Shown here piece by piece: positions 42,920 to 51,481 of a stretch of DNA of 54,149 nt; position 1 is the stretch's first letter; every line of letters starts with the position of its first letter. The stretch comes from Acidobacteriota bacterium (GTDB lineage Bacteria > Acidobacteriota > Terriglobia > Bryobacterales > Bryobacteraceae). Both the position numbers and the translations under genes were made by a program. Location of the stretch: the NCBI GenBank assembly GCA_025354525.1, contig JANXMS010000055.1, positions 1 to 54,149 of the forward strand, in the 5' to 3' direction. The notes beneath the pieces are model-generated. The model worked only from the letters and a program-made list of their open reading frames with translations. It had not been told where the DNA came from and did not search any database.

Positions 42920-45900
42920 TTGCGATTGGTGCGTGCGACCGGAATTTTCTTTTCCCTACTGGCGGCTGGTTACGGCCAGACAACTGCTTCGCTAAGCGGA
43001 ACGATTCACGACCCTAGCGGCAGCGTGCTGCAAGGGGCCGAAGTGTCGGTGACTCAGACCGCGACCGGTTTGGTGCGTCAAGCGTTAACTAATGGAGCCG
43101 GACTGTTCCGACTGCCGGCCCTGCCGACGGGTAGTGTCGAAGTGCGCATTAAAGCCCAAGGATTTCGGCCGATCCTCCGCAAGGGTATAGTCCTGACGGT
43201 GAATGAGGCAGCCACTATCGACGTCACCCTCGAAGTCGGCGCGATCGATCAGGAAGTCACCGTCACGGCTTCGGCCTCCCAAATTAATACTTCGTCTTCC
43301 GAACTCTCCTATCTTGTCAGTGAATCCACCATGCGGGAACTTCCGTTGAACGGCCGCAACTACACCGATCTGGCGCTTTTGCAGCCGGGCGTCGTGGCCT
43401 TTCCTCACCGCGATGGGGGATCGGTGGTCGCGCACGGCCTCGGCACTTCCATCAACGGCCAGGACCCACGTTCGAACGTTTACTTGCTTGATGGGACCCC
43501 GCAAAACGATATGACCAACGGACCCGCCGGGTCAGCGGCTGGCACCGTCCTCGGCGTCGAGGCGATCCGCGAATTTCGCGTCGAAGTGAACACCTATAGC
43601 GCTGAGTTCGGCCGCAATAGCGGTGGCCAGATCAACGCCATCACCAAATCGGGCACCAACGATTGGCACGGCAGCCTGTTTCACTTTTTGCGCAACGACA
43701 ACTTCGACGCCCGCAACTTCTTCGACCCTGCTAAACGACCCGACTTCAAACGGAATCAGTTCGGCGGCAGCATCGGCGGCCCCCTTCACAAAGACAAAGA
43801 CTTTTTCTTCTTCACTTATGAAGGCCTGCGGGATCGGCTGGGGCGAACGATCACTTCCACCGTGCCCGACGACAACGCCCGTCGCGGTGTCCTGCCCGAC
43901 GGCCCGGTTACCCTCAATCCAGCTATCGTCCCGTTCTTGAACGAAATCCCCCGGGCCAACGGCAGCGCCCGCGGTGGCGGCCTGGCCGACTACGCCTTCG
44001 GCTTCAATCAAAAGGTCAATCAGAACTTTCTCCAAGGTCGCTACGACCGCAACATCGGCACCCGGGGCCAACTTTTCGCCCGCCACACTTGGGACGACGC
44101 CGGGCAGTTTCTTCCCACCGACTTTCCGCAGTTCCCCCGCGAATTCCTGTCGCGCAATCAGTTCTTCACCACCGAATATCGGCATATCCTCTCTTCGCAG
44201 ACGCTCTTCCATGTACGCGGCGGATTTAGCCGAACCCGCGTCGGCCAGAACATTCAGGCCAACACGGCCAGCCCGCTCACAGAATTCGTCCCCGGTCGCG
44301 GCACAATGGGCAATATTGATATCGGCGGCATGCCCCGCTTCGGCACGCAAAGTTCGGCCAACCTGCGCCTGACCCAGAACGTCTTCAGCTTTGACACCGG
44401 CGTAGCGTTAACTCGGGGCAGCCATCTGATCAAAATCGGCATGATGGCCGAACGGTACCAGATGAACATGGTAAACCCGACGTTCTCGCTCGGCACCTTT
44501 GGCTTCAACGACATTCGAAGCTTTCTCGAAAACCGCCCCGCCCGCTTCCTCGGCCTTACCCCGCAAGCCACTTTTGACCGTTACTGGCGCTTCACCCTGA
44601 TGGGGTTCTACATCCAGGACTCCTGGAAAATCAGCCGCCGCTTCACGCTCAATCCCGGTCTACGCTACGAGTACGCCACCATGCCCCAAGATATCTACGG
44701 TCGGGACTCGAATATGAAGAACCTCTTCACCGACGTGCTCCCCGTCTCCGGGCCTCTCTACGCTAATCCCACCAAGAAAAACTTCTCCCCCCGCATCGGC
44801 TTCGCCTGGGACATCTTCGGCACCGGTAAGACCTCGTTCCGCGGCGGCTACGGCCTGTTCTTCAACACCAACAATCAACAGAATCTGATTGTGACCGTCA
44901 CCAATCCCCCGGCTACGCCGCGCGTCTCCATCGCCAATCCAACTTTCCCGAATCCTCCGTTCGCCCGCGCCATCGGAAATACAGTGCGCCCTGTTGAGTT
45001 CAACTTGAAGAATCCTTACGTTCAGCACTGGAACCTTAACATTCAGCATCAATTGCCGTTCGGCATCGTCTCGACCATCGGCTACGCCGGGGCGCGCGGC
45101 ATCCACCTGCTCCGTTCGAACGACGTCAACATAGTCGAACCCGTTCGTCAGGCCGACGGTTCCCTGCTCTTCCCGGCTGGAGCCCCTCGCCGTAACCCGA
45201 ATTGGGCCACGATCGAACTTAAGTCCAGCGACGGCAACTCCTGGTATCACGCCGGCCTGCTCGAAGTTCGCAAACGTCTCGGTCGCGACTTGCAGTTCCA
45301 GAGCTCGTACACTTTCGCTCGAAACCTCGATACGACCCAGGCATCGACGTTCTTTTCTGACGGCACCAACGGCACCACCTCGGCCATGCCCGAGTTCTCC
45401 GGCTTTAACTACAACAAAGGTCTGTCGGACTTTCACGCCAAACACAACTGGGTCGTCAACTTCACTTACGATCTCCCCATCGCCCGGTCCACCACGGGAT
45501 GGCAAAAGGCCGCCTTCTCCGGCTGGCAACTCGCCGGCATCAACAACTTCCGCTCGGGTAGCCCACTCACGGTCTTTGTCAGCGGTAACCGTTCGCGGTC
45601 CAACTGGGCCCCCTCCCTCGGACCCGGCATTGGGCAGGACCGAGCCTCGTTGGCCCCCGGGTACACCCACCAAACTGCCGTCCGCGGCGGACCCGATCAG
45701 TACTTCGACCCGCGGGCTTTTGTCCTTTCCGCCCCGGGAAACCTGGGCAACTTAGGGCGCGGCACTTTCATTGGGCCGGGCCTGAAAAGCTTTGATCTAG
45801 CAGCCCTCAAATCGTTCCCGTTGCGCGGGTGGAACGAAAACGCCCGCCTTCAGTTTCGGGCTGAAAGCTTCAACTTATTCAATCACAGCAACTTCGGCAT

Positions 45901-46015
45901 TCCGAATTTGCTGTCGATTTCAACCGCAACAGGCCCAATTGGTGCCTTCGGACGCATCCGATCCACCGTCACTTCGTCGCGGCAAATCCAGTTTGCCCTT
46001 CGTCTGCAATTTTGA
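42920..46015 (+). CDS. TonB-dependent receptor-like outer-membrane protein (2)
   Basis: 1031 residues from a TTG at 42920 with AGGTGA just upstream. The frame is open to an ATG at 42767, but that overlaps the previous gene and would precede the signal peptide (VRATGIFFSLLAAGYGQ). CarboxypepD_reg domain: LSGTIHDPSGSVLQGAEVSV (residues ~20-40). Plug: MRELPLNGRNYTDLALLQPG and YLLDGTPQND, AEFGRNSGGQINAITKSGTN. The barrel ends in ALRLQF with a terminal Phe. It probably imports or binds a large ligand such as a polysaccharide or peptide. Not closely similar to the receptor at 3964-7029. 20 bp before the next gene. Confidence 0.87.
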   Translation: MRLVRATGIFFSLLAAGYGQTTASLSGTIHDPSGSVLQGAEVSVTQTATGLVRQALTNGAGLFRLPALPTGSVEVRIKAQGFRPILRKGIVLTVNEAATIDVTLEVGAIDQEVTVTASASQINTSSSELSYLVSESTMRELPLNGRNYTDLALLQPGVVAFPHRDGGSVVAHGLGTSINGQDPRSNVYLLDGTPQNDMTNGPAGSAAGTVLGVEAIREFRVEVNTYSAEFGRNSGGQINAITKSGTNDWHGSLFHFLRNDNFDARNFFDPAKRPDFKRNQFGGSIGGPLHKDKDFFFFTYEGLRDRLGRTITSTVPDDNARRGVLPDGPVTLNPAIVPFLNEIPRANGSARGGGLADYAFGFNQKVNQNFLQGRYDRNIGTRGQLFARHTWDDAGQFLPTDFPQFPREFLSRNQFFTTEYRHILSSQTLFHVRGGFSRTRVGQNIQANTASPLTEFVPGRGTMGNIDIGGMPRFGTQSSANLRLTQNVFSFDTGVALTRGSHLIKIGMMAERYQMNMVNPTFSLGTFGFNDIRSFLENRPARFLGLTPQATFDRYWRFTLMGFYIQDSWKISRRFTLNPGLRYEYATMPQDIYGRDSNMKNLFTDVLPVSGPLYANPTKKNFSPRIGFAWDIFGTGKTSFRGGYGLFFNTNNQQNLIVTVTNPPATPRVSIANPTFPNPPFARAIGNTVRPVEFNLKNPYVQHWNLNIQHQLPFGIVSTIGYAGARGIHLLRSNDVNIVEPVRQADGSLLFPAGAPRRNPNWATIELKSSDGNSWYHAGLLEVRKRLGRDLQFQSSYTFARNLDTTQASTFFSDGTNGTTSAMPEFSGFNYNKGLSDFHAKHNWVVNFTYDLPIARSTTGWQKAAFSGWQLAGINNFRSGSPLTVFVSGNRSRSNWAPSLGPGIGQDRASLAPGYTHQTAVRGGPDQYFDPRAFVLSAPGNLGNLGRGTFIGPGLKSFDLAALKSFPLRGWNENARLQFRAESFNLFNHSNFGIPNLLSISTATGPIGAFGRIRSTVTSSRQIQFALRLQF

Positions 46016-46035
46016 TCTGCCATAATCGAGGGTTC

Positions 46036-46512
46036 ATGTCATCCAAGGAGAAAAAACGCAGTATGCTCTGGTTGCTTTTCGCGCTCGGCGCTATGTTCGC
46101 TTGGGGAGTCTACGGCCCTATCTTGCACACCGGTCAAGTCAAACTCGGAAATCCGATGAAGGCCCTGTTATGCGTCGGAAGCGCGTATTTTTTGCTCGGC
46201 GTGCTCGTCCCCATGTTCCAACTCTCGACCAGCGGTGGAATGGGATCCTTTGACCGGGGCGGTGTTATCAATGCCTCGCTCGGTGGAGCCCTCGGTGCGA
46301 TCGGAGCCATTTGCATTATCTTCGCGTTCAAGAACGGAGGCGTCCCGAACTACGTTATGCCCATCGTCTTTGGCGGTGCCCCGCTCATCAACGTTCTGTT
46401 TACAATGTATCTCCATCCCCCGGAAGGCAAAGTGAACCCGTTGCTCTTCCTCGGCTACATCATCACAGCCGGCGGAGCCGCCATGGTGTTCTACTTCAAG
46501 CCCAAAGGCTGA
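46036..46512 (+). CDS. Small integral membrane protein (EamA/DMT-like half)
   Basis: 158 residues from the ATG at 46036; an upstream in-frame ATG at 46012 overlaps the receptor stop. About five hydrophobic segments (LWLLFALGAMFAWGVYGPIL, ALLCVGSAYFLLGVLVPMF, LGGALGAIGAICIIFAF, YVMPIVFGGAPLINVLFTMY and LLFLGYIITAGGAAMVFYF). WGVYGPI and the 'FGGAPLINVLFT' helix resemble one half of a drug/metabolite transporter, which would need to pair with another subunit or itself. Stop is directly adjacent to the convergent propeller gene (no gap). Function not known. Confidence 0.6.
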   Translation: MSSKEKKRSMLWLLFALGAMFAWGVYGPILHTGQVKLGNPMKALLCVGSAYFLLGVLVPMFQLSTSGGMGSFDRGGVINASLGGALGAIGAICIIFAFKNGGVPNYVMPIVFGGAPLINVLFTMYLHPPEGKVNPLLFLGYIITAGGAAMVFYFKPKG

Positions 46513-47760
46513 TTAGCGGCGCGCGCCAATGGCGTACAACGCTCCGGCGGTGCGGATGAAAATCTGCCCGTCGGAGATGGCTGGCGACGAGAGCGTGTAC
46601 TCTTTCATGTCGTTCTCGGCCAGCACTTCGAACTGCGGGCCGGCCTTGACGACGGTCACCAAGCCGTCCTCGCTGGTCACGTAAAGCTTGCCATCCGCCA
46701 GCACCGGGCTCGCCGAATAGATCGCCGACTTGATTCGCTGTCCGCCCCAAATTTCCTTCCCTGTCTTCGCATCGAGACACCACAAAATCCCTCGATCATT
46801 GGCCACATACAGGTACTTCCCGTCCGTCACCGGCGAAGGGACATCCGGCCCATTCGCGTTCTGCCACACTACGTGAGTCGCCGTCACGTCGCCCCGCCCG
46901 CCCGGCCGTAAAGCCGTCAACGGCTTCACCCGGGTCGGGCAGTAAATCAGCCCGTCCTTCACCACCGCCGAAGCGATAATCCGGTTCATCGGGTTGTTCC
47001 CCGGGTTCAAGACATTCGCCCGCCAAAGCTCTTTCAGGCTGATCGGATCGTGGCCCGTCACCACGTCACCACCCGTGATAATTAACTCTTCCTGTTTGCC
47101 GTCCTTCCAAATCTGCGGGGTCGTATACGAGTCCGGCGACTCCACCACGGCATCCGTCGCCCGTTCGGAACGGACTAGTGTCTTGCCTGACTTCGGGTCG
47201 ATCCGGAGCAGATACGAAGGATCGTCGGTCTTCATCCCGTGCAACACCTGCACATAGAGCGATCCGCCCCACAGCAGCGGCGACGAGGCATAGCCCCAGT
47301 TCAATCCAAATTTCCCATATTCTTTTTGAATGTCCCGGGTCCAAAGCTCCTTGCCCGTGAAATCGAACGCCTTGAAGATGCCCACGCCGGTCATGACAAA
47401 AACCGTCTTTCCGTCCGTCACCGGCGACGGCGACGACATGTTCTGCTTGTTGATTTTGTAGTTCCCGCCCGCCAATTTCTGCTTCCAACGCGGTTTGCCG
47501 GTCGCCCGATCCACATCCCAAAGCTGCAAATCGTCCCCATCCGCCACGTTCAAAAAGACATGGTCGTTCCAGACAATCGGCGTCGCCCCGCTCCGCCCCG
47601 GTAGCGCCAACTTCCAGGTCACCCCCTCCTCGGTCGACCATTTGGTCGGCAGCCCCTTCTCCGCCGAAGCGCCGTCCAGCGACGGCCCCCGCCACTGCGG
47701 CCAATTGTCGGCCCATCCAAAACTAGCTGCCCAAATGGCGAGGAATACAAAGCGAAGCAT
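46513..47760 (-). CDS. Exported PQQ-like beta-propeller protein (WRGP type, 2)
   Basis: 415 residues from the ATG at 47760; a GTG at 47778 would add six residues. Signal peptide [17 protein letters not shown], then [19 protein letters not shown] as in the paralogue at 40985-42247. PQQ-like blades: [35 protein letters not shown] and [12 protein letters not shown]. No catalytic dehydrogenase motif is seen. It flanks the TonB-like receptor on the right as the paralogue does on the left. Role unknown; a periplasmic or surface carbohydrate- or protein-binding propeller is the best inference. Confidence 0.85.
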   Translation of the reverse strand: MLRFVFLAIWAASFGWADNWPQWRGPSLDGASAEKGLPTKWSTEEGVTWKLALPGRSGATPIVWNDHVFLNVADGDDLQLWDVDRATGKPRWKQKLAGGNYKINKQNMSSPSPVTDGKTVFVMTGVGIFKAFDFTGKELWTRDIQKEYGKFGLNWGYASSPLLWGGSLYVQVLHGMKTDDPSYLLRIDPKSGKTLVRSERATDAVVESPDSYTTPQIWKDGKQEELIITGGDVVTGHDPISLKELWRANVLNPGNNPMNRIIASAVVKDGLIYCPTRVKPLTALRPGGRGDVTATHVVWQNANGPDVPSPVTDGKYLYVANDRGILWCLDAKTGKEIWGGQRIKSAIYSASPVLADGKLYVTSEDGLVTVVKAGPQFEVLAENDMKEYTLSSPAISDGQIFIRTAGALYAIGARR

Positions 47761-47804
47761 AGCGTGAGGATATCTCACTTTGGACTATTGCAAAAAGAGA
47801 TCAC

Positions 47805-47816
47805 AATGATATCATT
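47805..47816. promoter_or_regulatory. 12-bp palindromic operator before the SPFH gene
   Basis: AATGATATCATT, a perfect palindrome ending 5 bp before the ATG at 47822. TGATATCA-type palindromes are usual targets of ribbon-helix-helix repressors, and the second gene of this pair encodes one. Binding here would block transcription or initiation of both genes. Confidence 0.55.
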
Positions 47817-47821
47817 ATGGT

Positions 47822-48691
47822 ATGAGAGAGAAAATTATATCCGTACCGAGCGGATACCTGATGCTGCTTGTCGATCTGGCTGTGTTTGCCGCCGCGGCAA
47901 CGGCATTTTTTTTGGCGAAGGGAAGTGATCAGGCAACGGCATTGGTGCTAGGGGGCCTGCTGCTCTTAGTCCTGGGCTTCGTCATGATGCCCGGCAACTT
48001 CACCGTCCAACCGAATCAAGCCATCGTCCTGCAGCTCTTCGGGCGCTACATTGGCACGGTTAAGGAACCCGGTCTGCGCTGGGCGAATCCCTTCTACTCG
48101 AAGAAGCAGGTTTCGCTCCGAGCCCGCAACTTCGAAACGAATCAGCTGAAAGTGAACGATCACGACGGCAATCCGATTGAGATCGCTGCCGTCGTCGTGT
48201 GGCGAGTCGTCGACTCGGCCGAAGCCACCTTCCAAGTCGACGACTATTCCAACTACGTCACGGTGCAATCGGAAGCCGCTTTGCGGAACCTAGCCACGGT
48301 CTATGCCTACGATGCGCACGAGCCAACCGACATCTCTCTACGAGGGTCCACCGAATTGGTCGCCGAACGCCTGAAGACCGAGATTCAATCCCGCCTCTCC
48401 GTCGCTGGAGTGGAGGTTACCGAAGCCCGCATCACCCATCTCGCCTACGCCCCTGAGATCGCGGCCGCCATGCTGCAGCGCCAACAAGCCGGGGCGATCA
48501 TCGCCGCCCGTTCGAGAATCGTTGAAGGTGCCGTGGGCATGGTCGAAATGGCTCTCGAGCAGTTGAGCCGGCGGTCAATCGTCAAGCTGGATGAAGAACG
48601 CAAGGCGGCCATGGTGTCGAACCTGCTGGTGGTGCTATGCAGTGAGCGGAACGTTCAACCGGTGGTGAACACCGGAACCCTTCATCACTAA
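47822..48691 (+). CDS. SPFH/Band 7 (stomatin/prohibitin-like) membrane protein
   Basis: 289 residues. Two N-terminal hydrophobic segments ([19 protein letters not shown] and [17 protein letters not shown]) followed by the SPFH domain: [46 protein letters not shown] and AAVVVWRV. A coiled-coil/flotillin-like tail contains [17 protein letters not shown]-type sequence and [17 protein letters not shown]. Such proteins form membrane scaffolds, often protecting or regulating proteases. The gene is followed by a small ribbon-helix-helix gene 3 bp later. Confidence 0.9.
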   Translation: MREKIISVPSGYLMLLVDLAVFAAAATAFFLAKGSDQATALVLGGLLLLVLGFVMMPGNFTVQPNQAIVLQLFGRYIGTVKEPGLRWANPFYSKKQVSLRARNFETNQLKVNDHDGNPIEIAAVVVWRVVDSAEATFQVDDYSNYVTVQSEAALRNLATVYAYDAHEPTDISLRGSTELVAERLKTEIQSRLSVAGVEVTEARITHLAYAPEIAAAMLQRQQAGAIIAARSRIVEGAVGMVEMALEQLSRRSIVKLDEERKAAMVSNLLVVLCSERNVQPVVNTGTLHH

Positions 48692-48694
48692 ATC

Positions 48695-48853
48695 ATGGCT
48701 GAGAAGAAGTCATTTCTACTGCGTGTCGATGCGAAGACACTCGATCTGCTGAAGCAATGGTCGGACGCGGAATTCCGCAGTCTGAACGGGCAGATCGAGT
48801 ATCTGTTGCGCGAAGCGCTGAAGCAAAGTGGGCGGCTGAAGCCAGAGCAGTGA
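48695..48853 (+). CDS. Ribbon-helix-helix (Arc/HicB-like) DNA-binding protein
   Basis: 52 residues: KKSFLLRVDAKTLDLLKQW, then FRSLNGQIEYLLREALKQ, then GRLKPEQ. This is the Arc-type fold (beta strand 'FLLRVD' and 'lN.qIE.lLReAl'). SPFH genes are often followed by such a small protein. It probably represses the pair through the palindrome at 47805-47816; it shares no toxin neighbour, so a toxin-antitoxin role is less likely. Confidence 0.85.
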   Translation: MAEKKSFLLRVDAKTLDLLKQWSDAEFRSLNGQIEYLLREALKQSGRLKPEQ

Positions 48854-48868
48854 TAGATTACAGAAACC

Positions 48869-49735
48869 GTGATTCTTCCTCGCCTCGCGCTTTTCTCCCT
48901 CTCGATTGGACTCCTCTGTGCACAACGGGTCGTCCCTGACCCGCTTGCGCAGCTCCTGTGGCCGCAAGCAGCCCCCGGAGCCCTCGGCGACACCGAGAAG
49001 GATCAGCCGTCGCTGACGCCCTGGCTAGCCAAGGCGCCGAACGGCCAATCGGTCGTGGTCTGCCCCGGCGGCGGCTACGGTGCTCTCGCAATGGATCATG
49101 AAGGTAAGCAGATCGCCCAGTGGCTTAACTCGCAGGGCATCAGCGCGTTTGTGTTGAAGTACCGTCTGGGCCCGAGATATAGGCATCCGGTGATGTTGAA
49201 CGACCTTCAGCGCGCCATCCGCACGGTACGGGCGAAGGCCGCCGAGTGGAGGGTGGACGGTAAGCGGATCGGTGTGTGGGGATTTTCGGCTGGGGGCCAT
49301 TTGGCTGCCACGGCCGCCACTCACTTTGATGCCGGCAAGGCCACCGACGCCGATCCGATTGAGCGGATGGGGTCTCGACCTGACTTTGCGATTCTGGCGT
49401 ACCCCGTTATGACGTTTACCCAGGAGGAGTTCGTTCACAAAGGTTCGAGGAAGAATCTTTTGGGGGAGACGCCGGACGCACAACTGGTTGAACTGCTTTC
49501 GAACGAGAAGCAGGTGACGAAGGAGACGCCGCCGACGTTTTTGTTTCACACGAACGAGGATACGGGAGTTCCGCCAGAGAATAGCGTACTTTTTTATCTG
49601 GCGTTGCGCCGGGCCGGGGTGCCTGCGGAACTGCATATTTATGAGAAAGGGCCGCACGGAGTGGGACTGGCGTGGAACGACCTAGCGCTTTCGAGTTGGC
49701 CTGGCCGCTTGGCTGATTGGCTGAAAAGACGTTGA
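48869..49735 (+). CDS. Exported alpha/beta hydrolase (BD-FAE/acetylesterase-like)
   Basis: 288 residues from a GTG. Signal peptide (MILPRLALFSLSIGLLCAQ). Oxyanion-type VVCPGGGYGALAMDHEG, then FVLKYRLGPRYRHP, the nucleophile elbow GFSAGGHLAAT, and a late His in KGPHGVGLAW with an acid in HTNEDTGVPPE. All triad positions are present. Family members hydrolyse acetyl or feruloyl esters on plant polysaccharides; the substrate is inferred only. It precedes tRNA-Asn. Confidence 0.87.
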   Translation: MILPRLALFSLSIGLLCAQRVVPDPLAQLLWPQAAPGALGDTEKDQPSLTPWLAKAPNGQSVVVCPGGGYGALAMDHEGKQIAQWLNSQGISAFVLKYRLGPRYRHPVMLNDLQRAIRTVRAKAAEWRVDGKRIGVWGFSAGGHLAATAATHFDAGKATDADPIERMGSRPDFAILAYPVMTFTQEEFVHKGSRKNLLGETPDAQLVELLSNEKQVTKETPPTFLFHTNEDTGVPPENSVLFYLALRRAGVPAELHIYEKGPHGVGLAWNDLALSSWPGRLADWLKRR

Positions 49736-49740
49736 CCTAG

Positions 49741-49770
49741 TTGACACTTTCGGTCGAAATTTGCTCAAAT
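49741..49770 (+). promoter_or_regulatory. tRNA-Asn promoter
   Basis: Consensus -35 TTGACA (49741-49746), 18-bp spacer and -10 TCAAAT (49765-49770), placing the start ~7-10 bp further, near 49778, about 16 nt before the mature tRNA. Confidence 0.65.
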
Positions 49771-49793
49771 AAGAGGGTTGTGTCGCGCGGTGT

Positions 49794-49868
<75 letters not shown>

Positions 49869-49975
49869 AATTATTTTTCTGCTAACCCAACCTCTCTGCT
49901 GGTTAACTTAATCTTTCTCGACCGCCTTGTACGATCCTCTGCGTGTAAGCTCAATAGAGAGAATATTTTGCGGCA

Positions 49976-50114
49976 TTGCGTTCTCCGGCAACCGCACCTG
50001 GGAGAATCGCCGTAGCGAACAGCTTCGTGCTCAAGGGCGTGATGCTGTTTCTCGCGTGGGACGAACAAATGCACCGCCCGACGCGCGATCTCGACCTCCT
50101 CGGATTTGGCTACC
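49976..50114 (+). pseudogene. AbiEii-type nucleotidyltransferase toxin relic
   Basis: Reads IAVANSFVLKGVMLFLAWDE and then HRPTRDLDLLGFGYPD. 'F.LKGg..L ... RpT.DlDllg' is the signature of AbiEii/AbiGii toxins, whose D-x-D pair is catalytic. Upstream and downstream frames do not continue the family and the N-terminal strand is broken, so only the active-site segment survives. No AbiEi antitoxin is visible. The relic lies ~110 bp downstream of tRNA-Asn and joins directly to a TonB-receptor fragment. Confidence 0.65.
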
Positions 50115-50204
50115 CTGATTCAGCTCGAAGTCGGTGCCGTCAGCGACAGCATCACCGTTCGCACCGACGCCGCCACCGTCGAAACCATTCCGGATACTTT
50201 TTGA
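50115..50204 (+). pseudogene. TonB-receptor gene fragment (plus strand)
   Basis: Reads LIQLEVGAVSDSITVRTDA then ATVETIPD and a stop. This is the strand that follows the carboxypeptidase-regulatory domain in TonB-dependent receptors of this lineage. It lies head to head with the N-terminal fragment on the minus strand, so the parent gene was broken by inversion or recombination. About 30 codons remain. Confidence 0.6.
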
Positions 50205-50454
50205 AGCCGGCGGCGGTGGTTTCGATGTCGTAGAGGCGGATGGAGATGCCGGTGACGGCGTAGACACCGCTTTCGTTGACGTCGGCTTCGCGTTCGAAGC
50301 CTGTGGCCGTGTTGCGGACGGTGATTTTGGCGCTGGCGACGGCGAGGCCGGAGAGATCGCGGACGATGCCGGAGATCTTTTGGGACGAGGCTTGAGGGAA
50401 GGCGAGGCCAGCCGTGAGGAGGACGCAGGAAACGAAATGCGAGAGCCTGATTAT
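50205..50454 (-). pseudogene. TonB-receptor gene N-terminal fragment (minus strand)
   Basis: Reads a signal peptide (IRLSHFVSCVLLTAGLAFPQ; the expected ATG is ATA at 50452-50454), then KISGIVRDLSGLAVASAKI and on to ESGVYAVTGISIRLYD and TTAAGFKK, a carboxypeptidase-regulatory domain. It stops where the oppositely oriented fragment begins. The rest of the ~1000-codon gene is absent. Not expressed in this form. Confidence 0.7.
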
Positions 50455-50577
50455 CCTATATAAACCCTGAGAGAGTGTGGGTTAGGCTATGACGACAAGA
50501 GTGGCGCGGTCAGGGCGAAGGTGTAAAATTAAGGATTCGAGTGCCGTTCGACGACGGAACGATCTTAAGGAGCGACT

Positions 50578-51441
50578 ATGTGCGATCAAGTTCATTTTGA
50601 GGAAGACAAGAAGGAGTTTGAAGCACTTCACCTGGTGACGCGAAAGCAGTTCGGCGTCCTGTTGGGCGCGGGCGTTTCGATGATGCTGCCGCAGATGGCC
50701 AATGCGGCGGCGGTGGTCGAATCGGACGTAACCGTGACGACGCCGGACGGGGCAGCCGATTGCTATTTCGTACATCCGGCGAACGGCATGGCACCGGGCG
50801 TGTTGCTCTGGCCGGACATTTTCGGGCTGCGCCCGGCGATGCGGCAAATGGGCAAGCGGTTGGCCGAATCGGGGTACTCGGTGCTGGTCGTGAATCCGTT
50901 CTACCGAACGAAGAAAGCTCCGACAGCAGAGGTTGGCGCGGCGACGCCAATCGCGCAAGTGATGCCGATGGCGCAGAGTTTGAATGAGACGACTCACATG
51001 ACGGACGCGAAGGCGTTCATCGGATGGCTGGATGGGCAGAAAGCGGTAGCGAAGAACAAGAAGATGGGGACGCAGGGGTACTGCATGGGCGGCTTGATAG
51101 CGTTTCGAACGGCGGCGGCGATGCCGGATCGGGTGGGAGCGGTGGCTTCGTTCCATGGGGGCGGACTGGCGCGGGATATGCCGAATAGCCCTCATTTGCA
51201 GGCTGCGAGGACGAAGGCTCAGTTCCTAGTGGCGATTGCGGCGAATGATGATGCGCGGTCTCCGAACGACAAGGTCGTATTGAGGGAGACGTTCGAGAAG
51301 GCGAAGCTGGCGGCGGAGATCGAGGTCTATACCGGTTCTGCGCATGGCTGGTGCCCGCCGGATTCGGGAGTTTATAACGAGCCATTGGCCGAGAAGGCTT
51401 GGGGGCGATTGCTGGCGCTGTATGGCACGGCGCTCGGGTAA
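50578..51441 (+). CDS. Dienelactone hydrolase family protein
   Basis: 287 residues; TTAAGGAG precedes the ATG by a few bases. The N-terminal LVTRKQFGVLLGAGVSMMLP with later ANAAA looks like a signal, possibly Tat-like with RK in place of RR. The hydrolase domain has VLLWPDIFGLRPAMRQMGKR, the nucleophile elbow QGYCMGGLIAF with the DLH cysteine, and a late GSAHGWCPPD carrying the His. DLH enzymes open dienelactone or related cyclic esters; many homologues have other ester substrates. Start of the last gene pair of the window. Confidence 0.87.
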   Translation: MCDQVHFEEDKKEFEALHLVTRKQFGVLLGAGVSMMLPQMANAAAVVESDVTVTTPDGAADCYFVHPANGMAPGVLLWPDIFGLRPAMRQMGKRLAESGYSVLVVNPFYRTKKAPTAEVGAATPIAQVMPMAQSLNETTHMTDAKAFIGWLDGQKAVAKNKKMGTQGYCMGGLIAFRTAAAMPDRVGAVASFHGGGLARDMPNSPHLQAARTKAQFLVAIAANDDARSPNDKVVLRETFEKAKLAAEIEVYTGSAHGWCPPDSGVYNEPLAEKAWGRLLALYGTALG

Positions 51442-51481
51442 CCCCGGCCGTAAATTCAGCATCTTACTTAAAAGTCTTTTC

